Below, piece after piece: positions 51,146 through 63,934 of a DNA stretch of 64,000 nt. The translations under genes and the position numbers were made by a program. Source of the stretch: [Clostridium] scindens. Its GTDB lineage: Bacteria; Bacillota; Clostridia; Lachnospirales; Lachnospiraceae. Under the pieces are notes generated by a model. The model had not been told where the DNA came from and searched no databases. It saw only the letters and a list, made by a program, of their open reading frames with translations. Every line of letters begins with the position of its first letter. Position 1 is the stretch's first letter. The DNA is taken from contig NZ_CP080442.1 in the NCBI RefSeq assembly GCF_019597925.1, positions 3,111,001 through 3,175,000 of the forward strand, read 5' to 3'.

Positions 51146-53725
51146 TTAAGTCATATCATCACGGAGCGTGTCAATAATATTCTCTTTCCTTATCTTGCTG
51201 ACTGCATAAAGCATGGTAATAAATATTACTAAAAATACGCTGATTATACTGATTCCAATGCTTGCCCACGGCAGTACGAAACGGTGACTGTCTACCATCA
51301 TTGTCTTACAGATCATCCAAGATGAAATGATCGCCACCGGAAGCCCGAAAAGCAGTGACCTAACGCCATAAAAGGCACACTCAAACCGCATCATTTTATT
51401 GAAATCCCGGTCGGACATTCCTACGGAGCGCAGCATGGCAAGTTCCCTCCGACGCAGCTTGATATTCGTCGAGATCGTATTGAACACATTGGCAATTGCG
51501 ATCAGCGATATCATAATGATAAATGTATAGGAAAATACATTGGCAACAAAGATATAATTCCTGCCCTCCTCAAGAGCATCTGATGTGTTCATGAACGTAT
51601 ATGCAGAGGTCAGGGACGCCTCTTGAATTATGGTCTTCATCTCCTTCTCTGATTTGGGTGGATTCTCTGACTGGAAGGTCAATCCTTTCACTTTCAAGTC
51701 TGCCGGATTATCTGCAGGATACAGATACGCCTTCATAGACCAGGGCGCCAACACCTGGAAAGAGTAAGGCCTCTGCTCCGCGGCTCCCGCTATCGGAGGC
51801 GAATCCGGCGGTACGGTCTCGACGAATGTAACGCTTATGTTCTGGTTTTGTGCCTCCCCTGCTTCTGCGCTTGCCTTTGGCATGACGGCCAGATCCATAG
51901 AAGGACTTATAAACATATCCTTAAGATCCTTCACTCCTTCTGCCTTCTCATCATTCACCTTGCCAACAGCAATTATTTTCCCGCTCTCCCCGGCATATTC
52001 CTCTGTCGGCAAGCCCAGATCCTTTACAATCTTCAGATAAGCATTGTCGTCAAGAAACTGAATATCCATGGGCAGTTTCACCGTTTCATCCGAAGAGTGT
52101 CCTCCTGCGGCTTTCCAGTAATCTTCTGTAAGTTCGCCGGGACTGACTGTACACATATATTCTACGACGTCCTGATAGGAACTTTCGGTAACTCCTTCCG
52201 CAAGTTTCAGTTTATCATATAGGTTAAGCATGTCAGCATCATCCATGGCCTGGGTTCCAAATCCTAGGTCATAGCTGGTTACCACCTTTGCCTGTTTCGT
52301 CTCATGATTCATGCTTGTTACAAGGGCGCTGGTAGAGACAAACAGGACGATGCTCAATGCGAGAGACAAGACAATGCTCCTGTACCGTTTTTTATTCCTT
52401 TTAAAGTTCTTAAGCGCAAGCGTTCCTTCCAGGCCGCATATGCGCCTTGTCATTCTGGATATTCTTACAGCCTTTGCCTCTACTTTGATCTCGTTTGTCT
52501 GGCGGATACAATCCATCACCGGTGTTTTAGCTGCCTTTCTTGCCGGTATATAGGCCGAAATCAGAATCGTGATCATGCTGATTGCCGCTGCCCCTATGAT
52601 TGCCAGAGCTGATATATCCATGGTTAGTGAAACGCCCGTATAAAAAATGCTGCTAAGTTTCTTAGTGATTCCTGAGATTATAAGCCCGATACTTGCCAGA
52701 CCCAGACAGACGCCAGCAGGAATTCCCACCACGCCAATGCAAAGTCCTTCAAAAAGTACGGAATTGCGCAATTGTTTTGATGTGGCTCCCACGGAAGAGA
52801 GAATTCCAATCTGCCGCATGCGCTCATTCAAAGAGATGCTGAACGAGTTATATATCAGGAAGATGGAGCCCACCATGATAATCGCAATTACAATAACCCC
52901 AGCCGAATACAGCAGTGCATTGAATACCCGGTCGGATGGATCGTCCGATAGCCCCATAATGCGAAGTACATTATGGTTCAGGATGTATGCATGGCCATCT
53001 CCCGCGCTCTTTGCGAATGAGTGAATCTGCCGCGGATTCCAAAGTGACACAAACACGCTGAATTCTGCCCCTTGCATGCTTTCCTCATTTCTTGTGATCA
53101 GAGTATATCCCGGCGAAGAATCCTCTTCAAAGACGGGTGTCCTGCAGATTCCTACAACCGTATACTCTTTCTCCTCCTGAGGCGCGAATATCTCTGTCCC
53201 GGCTTTGTATGGATCACTCTGGCTCAGTTTTTTATCTCCTTCCAGACGGCTGCCCACGGCGAGAGATATCGTATCTCCCAATGCGTAAGAAGCGCCCCCT
53301 TCTGTTGTCGCTTTCCCGGACAGAAGAATCTCCCTGTCATTATCCGGCAGTCTGCCTGACACCAGCGTGACAGGCAGGGCATCGAAAGTCTTCTGACTGA
53401 ATCCCGCAATAAAAAAATATGGCTTATTTGGATTCTCTCCGGCTTCACTCCTGGCATAGCCGATATTTTCAAAGGATACGGCCTTTTCCACTTTCTTGTC
53501 GCTGCTTATCTCTTTTTTAAAAGAGGAGTCCGCATCTAGATATGCGACCTGCCAGTCGCCATATTTACTGGCTGCTACTTCTGCCATATAGTTCATCAGC
53601 GAGACTCCAAAGGTAGTCACTGCCGTAATCATAGCAGCGGACAGAATTACACCGATAATCGTCACGATCGTACGTGTACGGTTCTTTTTTAGTCCTTGCA
53701 TGGCAACCTTATTAAATATGTTCAT
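51146..53725 (-). CDS. ABC transporter permease with two FtsX domains
   Basis: 859 residues. Helix near 20-40, large outer domain, three helices with the FtsX loop SLNERMRQIGILSSVGATSKQ, then a second half with another helix, outer domain and the loop KLRRRELAMLRSVGMSDRD. Such proteins work with one ATPase to move lipoproteins or peptides or to give antibiotic-peptide resistance. The ATG overlaps the ATPase stop (TAATG). No two-component pair lies next to it. Confidence 0.9.
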   Translation of the reverse strand: MNIFNKVAMQGLKKNRTRTIVTIIGVILSAAMITAVTTFGVSLMNYMAEVAASKYGDWQVAYLDADSSFKKEISSDKKVEKAVSFENIGYARSEAGENPNKPYFFIAGFSQKTFDALPVTLVSGRLPDNDREILLSGKATTEGGASYALGDTISLAVGSRLEGDKKLSQSDPYKAGTEIFAPQEEKEYTVVGICRTPVFEEDSSPGYTLITRNEESMQGAEFSVFVSLWNPRQIHSFAKSAGDGHAYILNHNVLRIMGLSDDPSDRVFNALLYSAGVIVIAIIMVGSIFLIYNSFSISLNERMRQIGILSSVGATSKQLRNSVLFEGLCIGVVGIPAGVCLGLASIGLIISGITKKLSSIFYTGVSLTMDISALAIIGAAAISMITILISAYIPARKAAKTPVMDCIRQTNEIKVEAKAVRISRMTRRICGLEGTLALKNFKRNKKRYRSIVLSLALSIVLFVSTSALVTSMNHETKQAKVVTSYDLGFGTQAMDDADMLNLYDKLKLAEGVTESSYQDVVEYMCTVSPGELTEDYWKAAGGHSSDETVKLPMDIQFLDDNAYLKIVKDLGLPTEEYAGESGKIIAVGKVNDEKAEGVKDLKDMFISPSMDLAVMPKASAEAGEAQNQNISVTFVETVPPDSPPIAGAAEQRPYSFQVLAPWSMKAYLYPADNPADLKVKGLTFQSENPPKSEKEMKTIIQEASLTSAYTFMNTSDALEEGRNYIFVANVFSYTFIIMISLIAIANVFNTISTNIKLRRRELAMLRSVGMSDRDFNKMMRFECAFYGVRSLLFGLPVAIISSWMICKTMMVDSHRFVLPWASIGISIISVFLVIFITMLYAVSKIRKENIIDTLRDDMT

Positions 53726-54411
53726 TATCGTGCCACCTGCCTCTCATCCCGCACCACTTTGCCATCCGATATCCCGATGATGCGGTCTGCCTGTAAGGCG
53801 ATATTCTCGTCATGCGTGACGAGTAGCAATGTCTGCCCATATTTTTTATTGCTTTCCTTCAGCAGCTTGATTATCTCATGTCCGTTCCGGCTGTCCAAGC
53901 TACCGGTCGGCTCATCGGCAAGCATAACCTGAGGCGCATTCATCAGGGCCCGCCCGATGGCGACCCGCTGCTGCTGGCCTCCTGAGAGCTGGTTAGGCAG
54001 ATGATTCTTGCGTTCCTCCAGACCCAGCAGATTTAGCAGGTCTTTCAGCCGTTCCTTATTTACCTTCCTCTTATCCATAAGGATCGGCAGAGTCATGTTT
54101 TCCACCACATTCAGAGTCGGAATCAAATTGTGGAACTGATAGATCAGCCCAACCTGACGCCTGCGGAAAATTGCAAGTTTTTCATTATTCTGGGCGTACA
54201 CGTCCTGCCCATTCAGATAGACTTTTCCGCTTGTGGGCACATCCACTCCCGCGATGATGTGAAGCAGCGTGGACTTGCCAGATCCGGAAGAGCCGATGAT
54301 CGCGGTAAATTCTCCCTTCTCGATGGTAAGAGAGACTCCATCAAGCGCAGTGACTTGATTCTCCCCCTTCCCATAGACCTTATATAGATTTTCAACTTTT
54401 AAAAACTCCAT
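53725..54411 (-). CDS. ABC transporter ATP-binding protein (MacB/LolD type)
   Basis: 228 residues from ATG 54411, with AAGGGGG 8 nt upstream; the frame extends to 54456. Walker A GSSGSGKST, signature LSGGQQQRVAIGRAL, Walker B VMLADEPTGSLD, His switch LVTHD. Partner of the permease encoded next. Confidence 0.93.
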   Translation of the reverse strand: MEFLKVENLYKVYGKGENQVTALDGVSLTIEKGEFTAIIGSSGSGKSTLLHIIAGVDVPTSGKVYLNGQDVYAQNNEKLAIFRRRQVGLIYQFHNLIPTLNVVENMTLPILMDKRKVNKERLKDLLNLLGLEERKNHLPNQLSGGQQQRVAIGRALMNAPQVMLADEPTGSLDSRNGHEIIKLLKESNKKYGQTLLLVTHDENIALQADRIIGISDGKVVRDERQVAR

Positions 54412-54550
54412 TATGTGAGCCCCCTTTTTCATAAATGTTAATTTGAATTTACCCATATAATAGAACTCTCAACTTACTTTTCTGTGACTTTTAAGTGAGA
54501 CATCCGTCACTTTCCGTTAAGAGATGCGTCATTTTATATAGAGATTAAAA

Positions 54551-54584
54551 CAAAAAGCCCGTAAATACAAGGATTTACGAGCCT
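54551..54584 (-). terminator. Terminator after the hybrid histidine kinase
   Basis: AGGCTCGTAAAT and ATTTACGGGCTT (minus strand, one wobble) around a 6-nt loop, then TTTTTG, 19 nt after the kinase stop. Confidence 0.8.
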
Positions 54585-54602
54585 CTTTTGAATAAGTATA
54601 AT

Positions 54603-57158
54603 CTACTGTAATACGGCACACGTTTCTTTTAGCGTCTCATAAAGTTCTTCTACCAGCACAGGTTTTCCGATATATCCATTCATTCCGGCCTTTCTTGCTG
54701 CTTCCACATCCTCCGCAAACACATTGGCAGTCATCGCAATGATTGGGATCTCATCTCCTTTGCACTTCTTCATACGCCGGATCTCACTGGACGCCTCATA
54801 TCCATTCATGACTGGCATCTGGATATCCATCAGGATAGCACTATAATGCCCTCTTCCGGCTTCTTCGAATTTCTGGCAGGCCTCCTGCCCATTTACGGCA
54901 ATCTCTACATCCGCGCCCAAGGCAAACAGCATTTCCTTTCCAATCTCCCTGTTGATCTCATTATCTTCCACAAGCAGGAAGCGTTTTCCGATGAGCGCGT
55001 CTTCCATATTTTCCGACTCGAAAGTCTTTTCTTTTGCCTCCTTCCGGGTTCTGTCCGGCGCTGTCTGCACTGTCTGGAATGCAATATCCAGGAAGAAAAC
55101 GGTTCCCTTTCCAGGGGTACTTTCCACCCGGATTTCTCCTCCCATCGTGACAACAATACTTTTTGCGATCGCAAGCCCTAATCCGCTTCCTTCGACTCGG
55201 TTTACCGTAGAATCAATTTCCCGCTCAAACTCTCCGAAAATCTTCTCCAGATTTTCTTCTTCAATCCCGATTCCTGTATCTCTGACTTCCAGATGAAAAG
55301 CCGCTATGCCTTCCTCTTTCTGTGGGACTTCTTCTATTATAAAACGGATTGTCCCGCCATCTGGCGTGAATTTGTTAGCATTATTCAACAGATTAATGAG
55401 AACCTGGTTAAACCGCAGCATATCCCCCCGCACCAAGGAATGGGCGAGGCCTTTGTTTTCCACTTCGAATATCTGCTTTTTCGCCTTGCATAAAGGACGG
55501 ATTATCTCATCGATCCGCTCAAGCGCCTCCTCGATCGAGAAATCATCTTCCACCAGCACCAGTCTTCCGCTCTCGATTTTAGACATATCCAGCACATCAT
55601 TGATCAGGCTGAGCAGATGCTTTGCCGCCCCGGTAATGGTGCTCATATATTGACGCAGTTTTTCCGGCTTTTCCAGGCTTCTCTCAGCTAGCTGGGCCGT
55701 CCCGATTATAGCATTTAAAGGCGTGCGTATGTCATGGGACATATTTGCGAGGAATCTCCCCTTCGCCTGATTCGCTTCCTCCAATTTTCTTTGTATTCGC
55801 ACTTTCTGCGTGACATCTTTGTTCATAATATACGCATATCTCTTATCCCCTGTCACGCTGTAAAAAATAATACATTCATACCAGTACATCTGGCTGTCCT
55901 CTGCCAGGCGATAGTCAAAGGATGGCAGCGTCTCTTCGTCCGACATCCTGGCCAGGTTATCCGGCGCGAGATATTCTGTCACCCGGCCTCGGTCATTTTT
56001 TTCCACCTTCCGGCAGAATTCCTGGAAACCTTCCATGTAACTTCCGCATTCAAATTCGTGGATATCTCCCGCCTCTTTCCTATAAATTTCCTGACGGCAT
56101 TCCATCGTATCCAGATTCACGATGATTTGGAAACTATATTCTCTTACCGTAATTTCTGACAGGCGCTGTTCCTTTTCACGAACCTTTTTTTCCAATTTTT
56201 CCCGCATCTCTGCCATATGCTTTTTGTCTTTCTCCTTAATATAGAAAAACAAAGCGGCAAGGATCATTCCGCTCCCTAACAGATAAATGATGCGGAGCAT
56301 CCATAAAAGTGTATTGGCTGCACCGTTCTGTTCAGCAAGTTTTTCGGAAGAGATCACCGTCATCATTTCCCAGGAATTGTTATATTCGCAGGGCATGATA
56401 CAGATATAAACTGGACTGTTTCCTCCTTCCAGGAGAAAAATCTTGGTTTTCCCAGTCTCAACCGTTTGCTTGAAATCATCTGTCACCTGCGAGGAATTTC
56501 CTGCCTCCAGCAAAGAATGGTAGACGGAATCGTCTTCCAGAGAAATAAGTTCGGAAACAGGCCCCTTTATCACCCAGTTCCCATCGGTTCTGTTAAACAG
56601 GTAAGCCCGTCCATTTCCAGATTGAAATGCAAATAGTTCATCCGTATAATACTTCTGCATCTCTACTTCTACATAGACTGCCCCTATCTGCAGTTCTTCA
56701 TCCAATACCGGCATTTCAAACATTGCCGTTTCGTATCCGTACTCATTGGAATATCCTTCTGATATCCACCTTTCTCCATTCGCCAATACGTGCTCCTGTA
56801 CCGGAAGCATAGACGTCTCAAATGGATTGCCGTTTTCATCGATACCTATTCCATCTTTCCCCACAATGTACATATGGTTAAAGTCATTATAGTCGCAAAA
56901 AGAGGCCATTTTTCCTTCCATGCTCTGCCGGTCTTCACCTGCCAGCCCATCTGCGAAACGCTCAATCCTCCGTTCATCTTCCCTGACCCCATTATCTATC
57001 TGCCGTCGTATAATCTCTGTAGATCCGTACAGATAGTCATAAGAACTTTCTTCTAGATTTTCACTTATCTGTCCCGAAAGTACAAAAAACAAAATAAACA
57101 CGAACGCAAGAACTGTGACCGCTCCCGCAAATAACAGCGCCCGTCTCCTCTTTCCCAT
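54603..57158 (-). CDS. Hybrid sensor histidine kinase with receiver domain
   Basis: 851 residues: membrane helix (about 10-28), an extracellular dCache-like sensor, second helix (about 290-308), a PAS-like region, HisKA with FLANMSHDIRTPLNAIIG (catalytic His near 477), HATPase with LLNNANKF and GSGLGLAIAK, and a C-terminal receiver with ILMDIQMPVMNG. No output domain and no separate regulator gene lie beside it. It is 15 nt after an orphan solute-binding lipoprotein, which may be its ligand-binding partner. Confidence 0.92.
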   Translation of the reverse strand: MGKRRRALLFAGAVTVLAFVFILFFVLSGQISENLEESSYDYLYGSTEIIRRQIDNGVREDERRIERFADGLAGEDRQSMEGKMASFCDYNDFNHMYIVGKDGIGIDENGNPFETSMLPVQEHVLANGERWISEGYSNEYGYETAMFEMPVLDEELQIGAVYVEVEMQKYYTDELFAFQSGNGRAYLFNRTDGNWVIKGPVSELISLEDDSVYHSLLEAGNSSQVTDDFKQTVETGKTKIFLLEGGNSPVYICIMPCEYNNSWEMMTVISSEKLAEQNGAANTLLWMLRIIYLLGSGMILAALFFYIKEKDKKHMAEMREKLEKKVREKEQRLSEITVREYSFQIIVNLDTMECRQEIYRKEAGDIHEFECGSYMEGFQEFCRKVEKNDRGRVTEYLAPDNLARMSDEETLPSFDYRLAEDSQMYWYECIIFYSVTGDKRYAYIMNKDVTQKVRIQRKLEEANQAKGRFLANMSHDIRTPLNAIIGTAQLAERSLEKPEKLRQYMSTITGAAKHLLSLINDVLDMSKIESGRLVLVEDDFSIEEALERIDEIIRPLCKAKKQIFEVENKGLAHSLVRGDMLRFNQVLINLLNNANKFTPDGGTIRFIIEEVPQKEEGIAAFHLEVRDTGIGIEEENLEKIFGEFEREIDSTVNRVEGSGLGLAIAKSIVVTMGGEIRVESTPGKGTVFFLDIAFQTVQTAPDRTRKEAKEKTFESENMEDALIGKRFLLVEDNEINREIGKEMLFALGADVEIAVNGQEACQKFEEAGRGHYSAILMDIQMPVMNGYEASSEIRRMKKCKGDEIPIIAMTANVFAEDVEAARKAGMNGYIGKPVLVEELYETLKETCAVLQ

Positions 57159-57173
57159 TTATATCTCCTTCTC

Positions 57174-58466
57174 TTACTTCCATTGTAAGATCTCTTCATT
57201 CTGCATACGGTCATATTCCTGCGCAGCCCATTGGGCGCTCTTGCCATTTACGATCTCCCTGCACAGATCTCTGATATTAACCCAGGTATTGAATCCCAGA
57301 GTGAAATCCTGTACCGGAATCTGGCCTCCTGAGGTGGCAAGCTGTATAAAATCCTTTTTCTCTTCCCCTATGTAACTATAATCTATATTTTTGTCTTCCA
57401 CCGCACAGAGTGTCCCAAGTTCTTTCGCTACTTTTTGCAAATGAGCCGGATCTGCGACATATTCCAGCGCTTCGCGGGCATACTCCAGATTCTCTGACTT
57501 CGGATTGATAGCAACTCTTCGATCCGGCGTCACAATCGTCACTGCCCCGTCTTCCAGAACCGGCACTCCTGTCATTACAATATCAAAATCCGCTTTTTCA
57601 GTCTTTGCGCCTAAATACCCGCATACACAGGCGCCTTTTCCTTCAGTAAAATCCTGTACGGAATCATCGGGGACTTTTTCTTGCGCTTCTTCTATATCAA
57701 AGATCCCTTCGTCCCGCATCCTTTCCACCAGTTCAAAGCCTTTTTTCATATAAGCGCTGACCGGAGTCGTCCCGTCCGCCAGTTTCGCGATCTGTTCTTC
57801 TTTATCTTCGGATGCATACAGCTCTGCAAAGCCAGCGGCCATCGCCGGAACTGTCATCGCATAGCCTTTATTCCCCAGGTAAGGTGTATAGCCCTGTTCT
57901 TTCAGCGTCCGGCACACGGAAAAGAACTCTTCTAGATTGGAAGGCGCTTCCAAACCACAACTATCCAGTATATCCTTATTCCAGTAAAATCCGTATCCCG
58001 TATAGATCAGCGGAATACCAAACACTTTCCCGTCATAACTGCATCCTCTGAGCGCATCTTCCGAAAGATTTTCGACTCCTTTTAAGTCGCTTAGATCCAG
58101 ATATCTTCCTTCCTCTGTGAACCGGAATACATCCTCAGCAAAAATACTATACCAGTCGATCTCCTTCCCTTTATCCAGCCTTTCCAACAGATAATTACGG
58201 TATGCCTCATCCCCGCCTGTTTTCGTATAATACTCGGCAGTCGTCTCCAGAATCTTAATCTGTGTTCCGTCCTCTACCTGGATCTGCTCATTCCATACTT
58301 TGCTGTTCAAGATCTCAGTGCCAAAAAATGTAAGAGTCACTGCTTTTACATCCTCATACTCTTTGACTTCTCCTTCTTTTGTTTCGCAGCCGCCTGCTAA
58401 AGCTGAAATTGTAAACAACAGAACCAATAAAAGCCACCCTGAATTTATTTTCGCTTTTTTCCCCAT
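57174..58466 (-). CDS. Orphan extracellular solute-binding lipoprotein
   Basis: 430 residues. Signal peptide GWLLLVLLFTISA with lipobox LAGGC, then a family-1 solute-binding protein (YGFYWNKDILDSCGLEAPSNL; KGACVCGYLGAKTEKADF). No permease gene is near; the next gene in the operon is a hybrid histidine kinase, so signalling rather than transport is a reasonable reading. Confidence 0.85.
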   Translation of the reverse strand: MGKKAKINSGWLLLVLLFTISALAGGCETKEGEVKEYEDVKAVTLTFFGTEILNSKVWNEQIQVEDGTQIKILETTAEYYTKTGGDEAYRNYLLERLDKGKEIDWYSIFAEDVFRFTEEGRYLDLSDLKGVENLSEDALRGCSYDGKVFGIPLIYTGYGFYWNKDILDSCGLEAPSNLEEFFSVCRTLKEQGYTPYLGNKGYAMTVPAMAAGFAELYASEDKEEQIAKLADGTTPVSAYMKKGFELVERMRDEGIFDIEEAQEKVPDDSVQDFTEGKGACVCGYLGAKTEKADFDIVMTGVPVLEDGAVTIVTPDRRVAINPKSENLEYAREALEYVADPAHLQKVAKELGTLCAVEDKNIDYSYIGEEKKDFIQLATSGGQIPVQDFTLGFNTWVNIRDLCREIVNGKSAQWAAQEYDRMQNEEILQWK

Positions 58467-58519
58467 TTTTTCTTATCCTTTTCCGTAATTTTACTATTAT
58501 TTTATCAGACTGGCCTCCC

Positions 58520-58569
58520 TTAAACAATAATTTTCTAAAAACTTTTTTATTTTTACAATTATTGTTTAA
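58520..58569. repeat. 13-bp inverted repeat upstream of the solute-binding gene
   Basis: TTAAACAATAATT (58520-58532) and its exact complement AATTATTGTTTAA (58557-58569) lie 24 nt apart, between the FtsX-like gene and the solute-binding gene. It may be an operator or a weak terminator. Confidence 0.5.
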
Positions 58570-58623
58570 ATCTTCTTAAAATTCACAAAAACTTTCTTCA
58601 ATATACGCTTCAAAGTATAAAAA

Positions 58624-60135
58624 CTAAAACCCTTGTATTCTTATCTTTCCTCGCCCACGCCCTTCAATCCTCATGAATGAAATCAATACGGACAAAATAA
58701 TCACCGCCAGCATGACCGCCAATACCTTCACTGCCATCACGAGAGTCAGATTGTATTCTAGCATAACCGGCTCGTTCGAAGTCCTGTATATTTCCACCTC
58801 TCCATTTACATTCCTGCTGGTTTCATATGGCTGATCGCTCTGGACAGAACTTACCGATTTTTCCAACGCCTTCCCTGTTGCAACTGTGATCGGGCCTGCA
58901 GCCGCTCCTGCTAATATAAATGCGCATATTGATACCAGAGTGCATTCCAGGACAATCTGTGCCAATATGGACCTCTTCTTTATGCCAATCAATGATAGAA
59001 TGTGTATTTCTTTCTTCCTGCCTTGTATCCACATGCTTAAAATGAAAGAAAGAATTACAAGCGCGCCCACGGCCATGATAATCATTAATGCAGTTGACAG
59101 TTTGACCATCAATAGCAATGGCTTGGCAATCGCTTTATAATCTTTATCATAATACTCAAAATTATAATATTCCCAGTCTATCTTATCATCAATTCCGCGT
59201 ATTTCATCTTCCACTTCTTTTAACATACCCGGATCATCTACATACAAGGTTACATAAGTAACAACCGGGTCTTCCAGCGGCACGATGGGGTCTTCATTAT
59301 AGTACTCATTCCATTCCCCGGTCCACCAATTCGTAAATTCTTCCTCATCTGTAAAAATAAGATTTGATACGATATCAGATTCCGTTGTATACTTGCTAAC
59401 CTGTTCTTCAAAATTCATTTGGAAAATACCCACAATTTCCAGTTCCAGCGTATTCCCGTATCGTTCTCCGGTAATATAATTAAAGGAGGAAATCGTCAGC
59501 TTATCTCCAATCTTTAACTTATTGCGGTCCGCAAGTTCTTCGGATATCACCGCCTTCTTTCGGTCAGAGGATTTTATGTTCCTTCCTTCACTTATCTCAA
59601 GAGCTCCGTTTAAAAAGAACGGCTGCCACCGGGCCTCCTGCACAGGATAAAAGCCGCAAGCATATATCTGTGATGCCTCCAATCCCTTTATGGTTTCTTT
59701 TTCCTCGTCTGTAAGGGTATCTGGATCCTTTGCCTTCAGTTCTTCTAATAAATCCCGTGAGCCTCCCGGGTGAACATCCAGCCCCGTATAGAAAGCAAAA
59801 ATGTTAGACTCTTCAAAGTAGCCAGATACTCCCTTGATTTTTAATATTTTTTGAAGTTTTGACTGGGTAAGGATTGGTATCTTTAATGTACGTTCAATCT
59901 CTCCATCAGCATTTTTATGAAAATCAAACGTTTCCTCCGCATCTGCGACATCCAGTCTCAACGAGATTCCTGTCTGAACAGATTTTTTCACATTTTCTGC
60001 CGCATTCAATGCACTGGAATGAATAGATATTCCTATGAGCATAAATATTGCCATTACAAAAACAATCGTAAAAAGTATAAGACTTCTCGCCTTTTTTCTT
60101 GTTATGTATAGGAACGCCCGTTTAAAAATAGTCAT
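58624..60135 (-). CDS. FtsX-like ABC permease, stand-alone
   Basis: 503 residues with the layout of the tandem pair at 2043-5115: N-terminal KKARSLILFTIVFVMAIFMLIGISI helix, large outer domain with EGRNIKSSDRKKAVISEELADRNKLKIGD, then three helices and the loop GRKKEIHILSLIGIKKRSI. No ATPase is adjacent. Related permeases at both ends of the window suggest a family expanded in this genome. Confidence 0.85.
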   Translation of the reverse strand: MTIFKRAFLYITRKKARSLILFTIVFVMAIFMLIGISIHSSALNAAENVKKSVQTGISLRLDVADAEETFDFHKNADGEIERTLKIPILTQSKLQKILKIKGVSGYFEESNIFAFYTGLDVHPGGSRDLLEELKAKDPDTLTDEEKETIKGLEASQIYACGFYPVQEARWQPFFLNGALEISEGRNIKSSDRKKAVISEELADRNKLKIGDKLTISSFNYITGERYGNTLELEIVGIFQMNFEEQVSKYTTESDIVSNLIFTDEEEFTNWWTGEWNEYYNEDPIVPLEDPVVTYVTLYVDDPGMLKEVEDEIRGIDDKIDWEYYNFEYYDKDYKAIAKPLLLMVKLSTALMIIMAVGALVILSFILSMWIQGRKKEIHILSLIGIKKRSILAQIVLECTLVSICAFILAGAAAGPITVATGKALEKSVSSVQSDQPYETSRNVNGEVEIYRTSNEPVMLEYNLTLVMAVKVLAVMLAVIILSVLISFMRIEGRGRGKIRIQGF

Positions 60136-60231
60136 ACGCTACCCCCTCTCATAAAACTCCATACTGCAAATATCGTTTTATTTTAATAGTAACGTTTTAT
60201 TTAGCATTTGTAAATCAATTTAATTTATATA

Positions 60232-60267
60232 GCAAAAAGTCCGTAAACACAAGTTTTACGGACTTCT
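60232..60267 (-). terminator. Terminator of the rRNA operon
   Basis: GAAGTCCGTAAA and TTTACGGACTTTTT (minus strand) form an 11-bp stem with T5, just after tRNA-Asn. Confidence 0.85.
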
Positions 60268-60273
60268 TCAGAA

Positions 60274-60345
60274 CTCCCCGAGTTGGGCTCGAACCAACGA
60301 CCCTTCGGTTAACAGCCGAATGCTCTACCACTGAGCTATCGAGGA
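60274..60345 (-). tRNA. tRNA-Asn (GTT)
   Basis: 72 nt cloverleaf on the minus strand: acceptor TCCTCGA/TCGGGGA, D-loop AGCTCAGTGGTAGAGC, anticodon loop CTGTTAA, T-arm GGTTCGAGCC. It is the last gene of the rRNA operon, about 150 nt after the 23S end. Confidence 0.95.
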
Positions 60346-60492
60346 CTATGCTATCTTTAATTGAAGAAAAACACCGGCCTCCATACATGCTAGTATGGCC
60401 TCCTGGTGCCCTATATATACCTTCAAAACCGCATACGGGAAATACTTCCATCCAACGCCCCAGATTGGGCCTCCTCGCCTTCCGGCCTCTCT

Positions 60493-63388
<2,896 letters not shown>

Positions 63389-63616
63389 AAGCGGACAGCG
63401 GCGCACGGGCGGCGCCTTGCGTCCTACGTCGGCATAGCGTTGCCGGCGTTGGCCAGTCGGCATTTTTTCTATTCGTTGCCTCGAATCTGGTTTGTTATGA
63501 ATAATCGCTTCCGCGATTACCTCGGATGTCTTGATCTAGATATTCTTCTTGATCATTCTTGTATTTCCATGTATGCGGTTTTCAAGGTACATATGCGATG
63601 CGCGGCGCGCATCGAG

Positions 63617-63689
63617 TGGAGAATACGAGATTCGAACTCGTGACCTCCTGCTTGCAAGGCAGGCGCTCTCCCAACTGAGCTAATCCCCC
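63617..63689 (-). tRNA. tRNA-Ala (TGC)
   Basis: 73 nt on the minus strand: acceptor GGGGGAT/ATTCTCC with G-U pairs, D-arm TAGCTCAGTTGGGAGAGC, anticodon loop CTTGCAA, T-arm GAGTTCGAATCTC. It lies 228 nt upstream of 23S. Confidence 0.95.
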
Positions 63690-63819
63690 GTCTGGTGCCT
63701 GTTCCCATATGCTTCTGCATAAGAAAGGTTCCGTGCGCCTAGGCTCGATAGGACCTCGCCAAGGCTTGGGAACTGTCTTCTCGCCAGGATCGGAAATACC
63801 TCTCCAGGCGTTCAGTACA

Positions 63820-63893
<74 letters not shown>

Positions 63894-63934
63894 GTCTATG
63901 TCAAAAAGGCTTCCGCCTTCTTTTTCCTTTTGAT

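Noticed and set aside
60360..60492. Possible 5S gene between 23S and tRNA-Asn
   Set aside because: None of the conserved 5S blocks is present on either strand; only a spacer with an imperfect hairpin.
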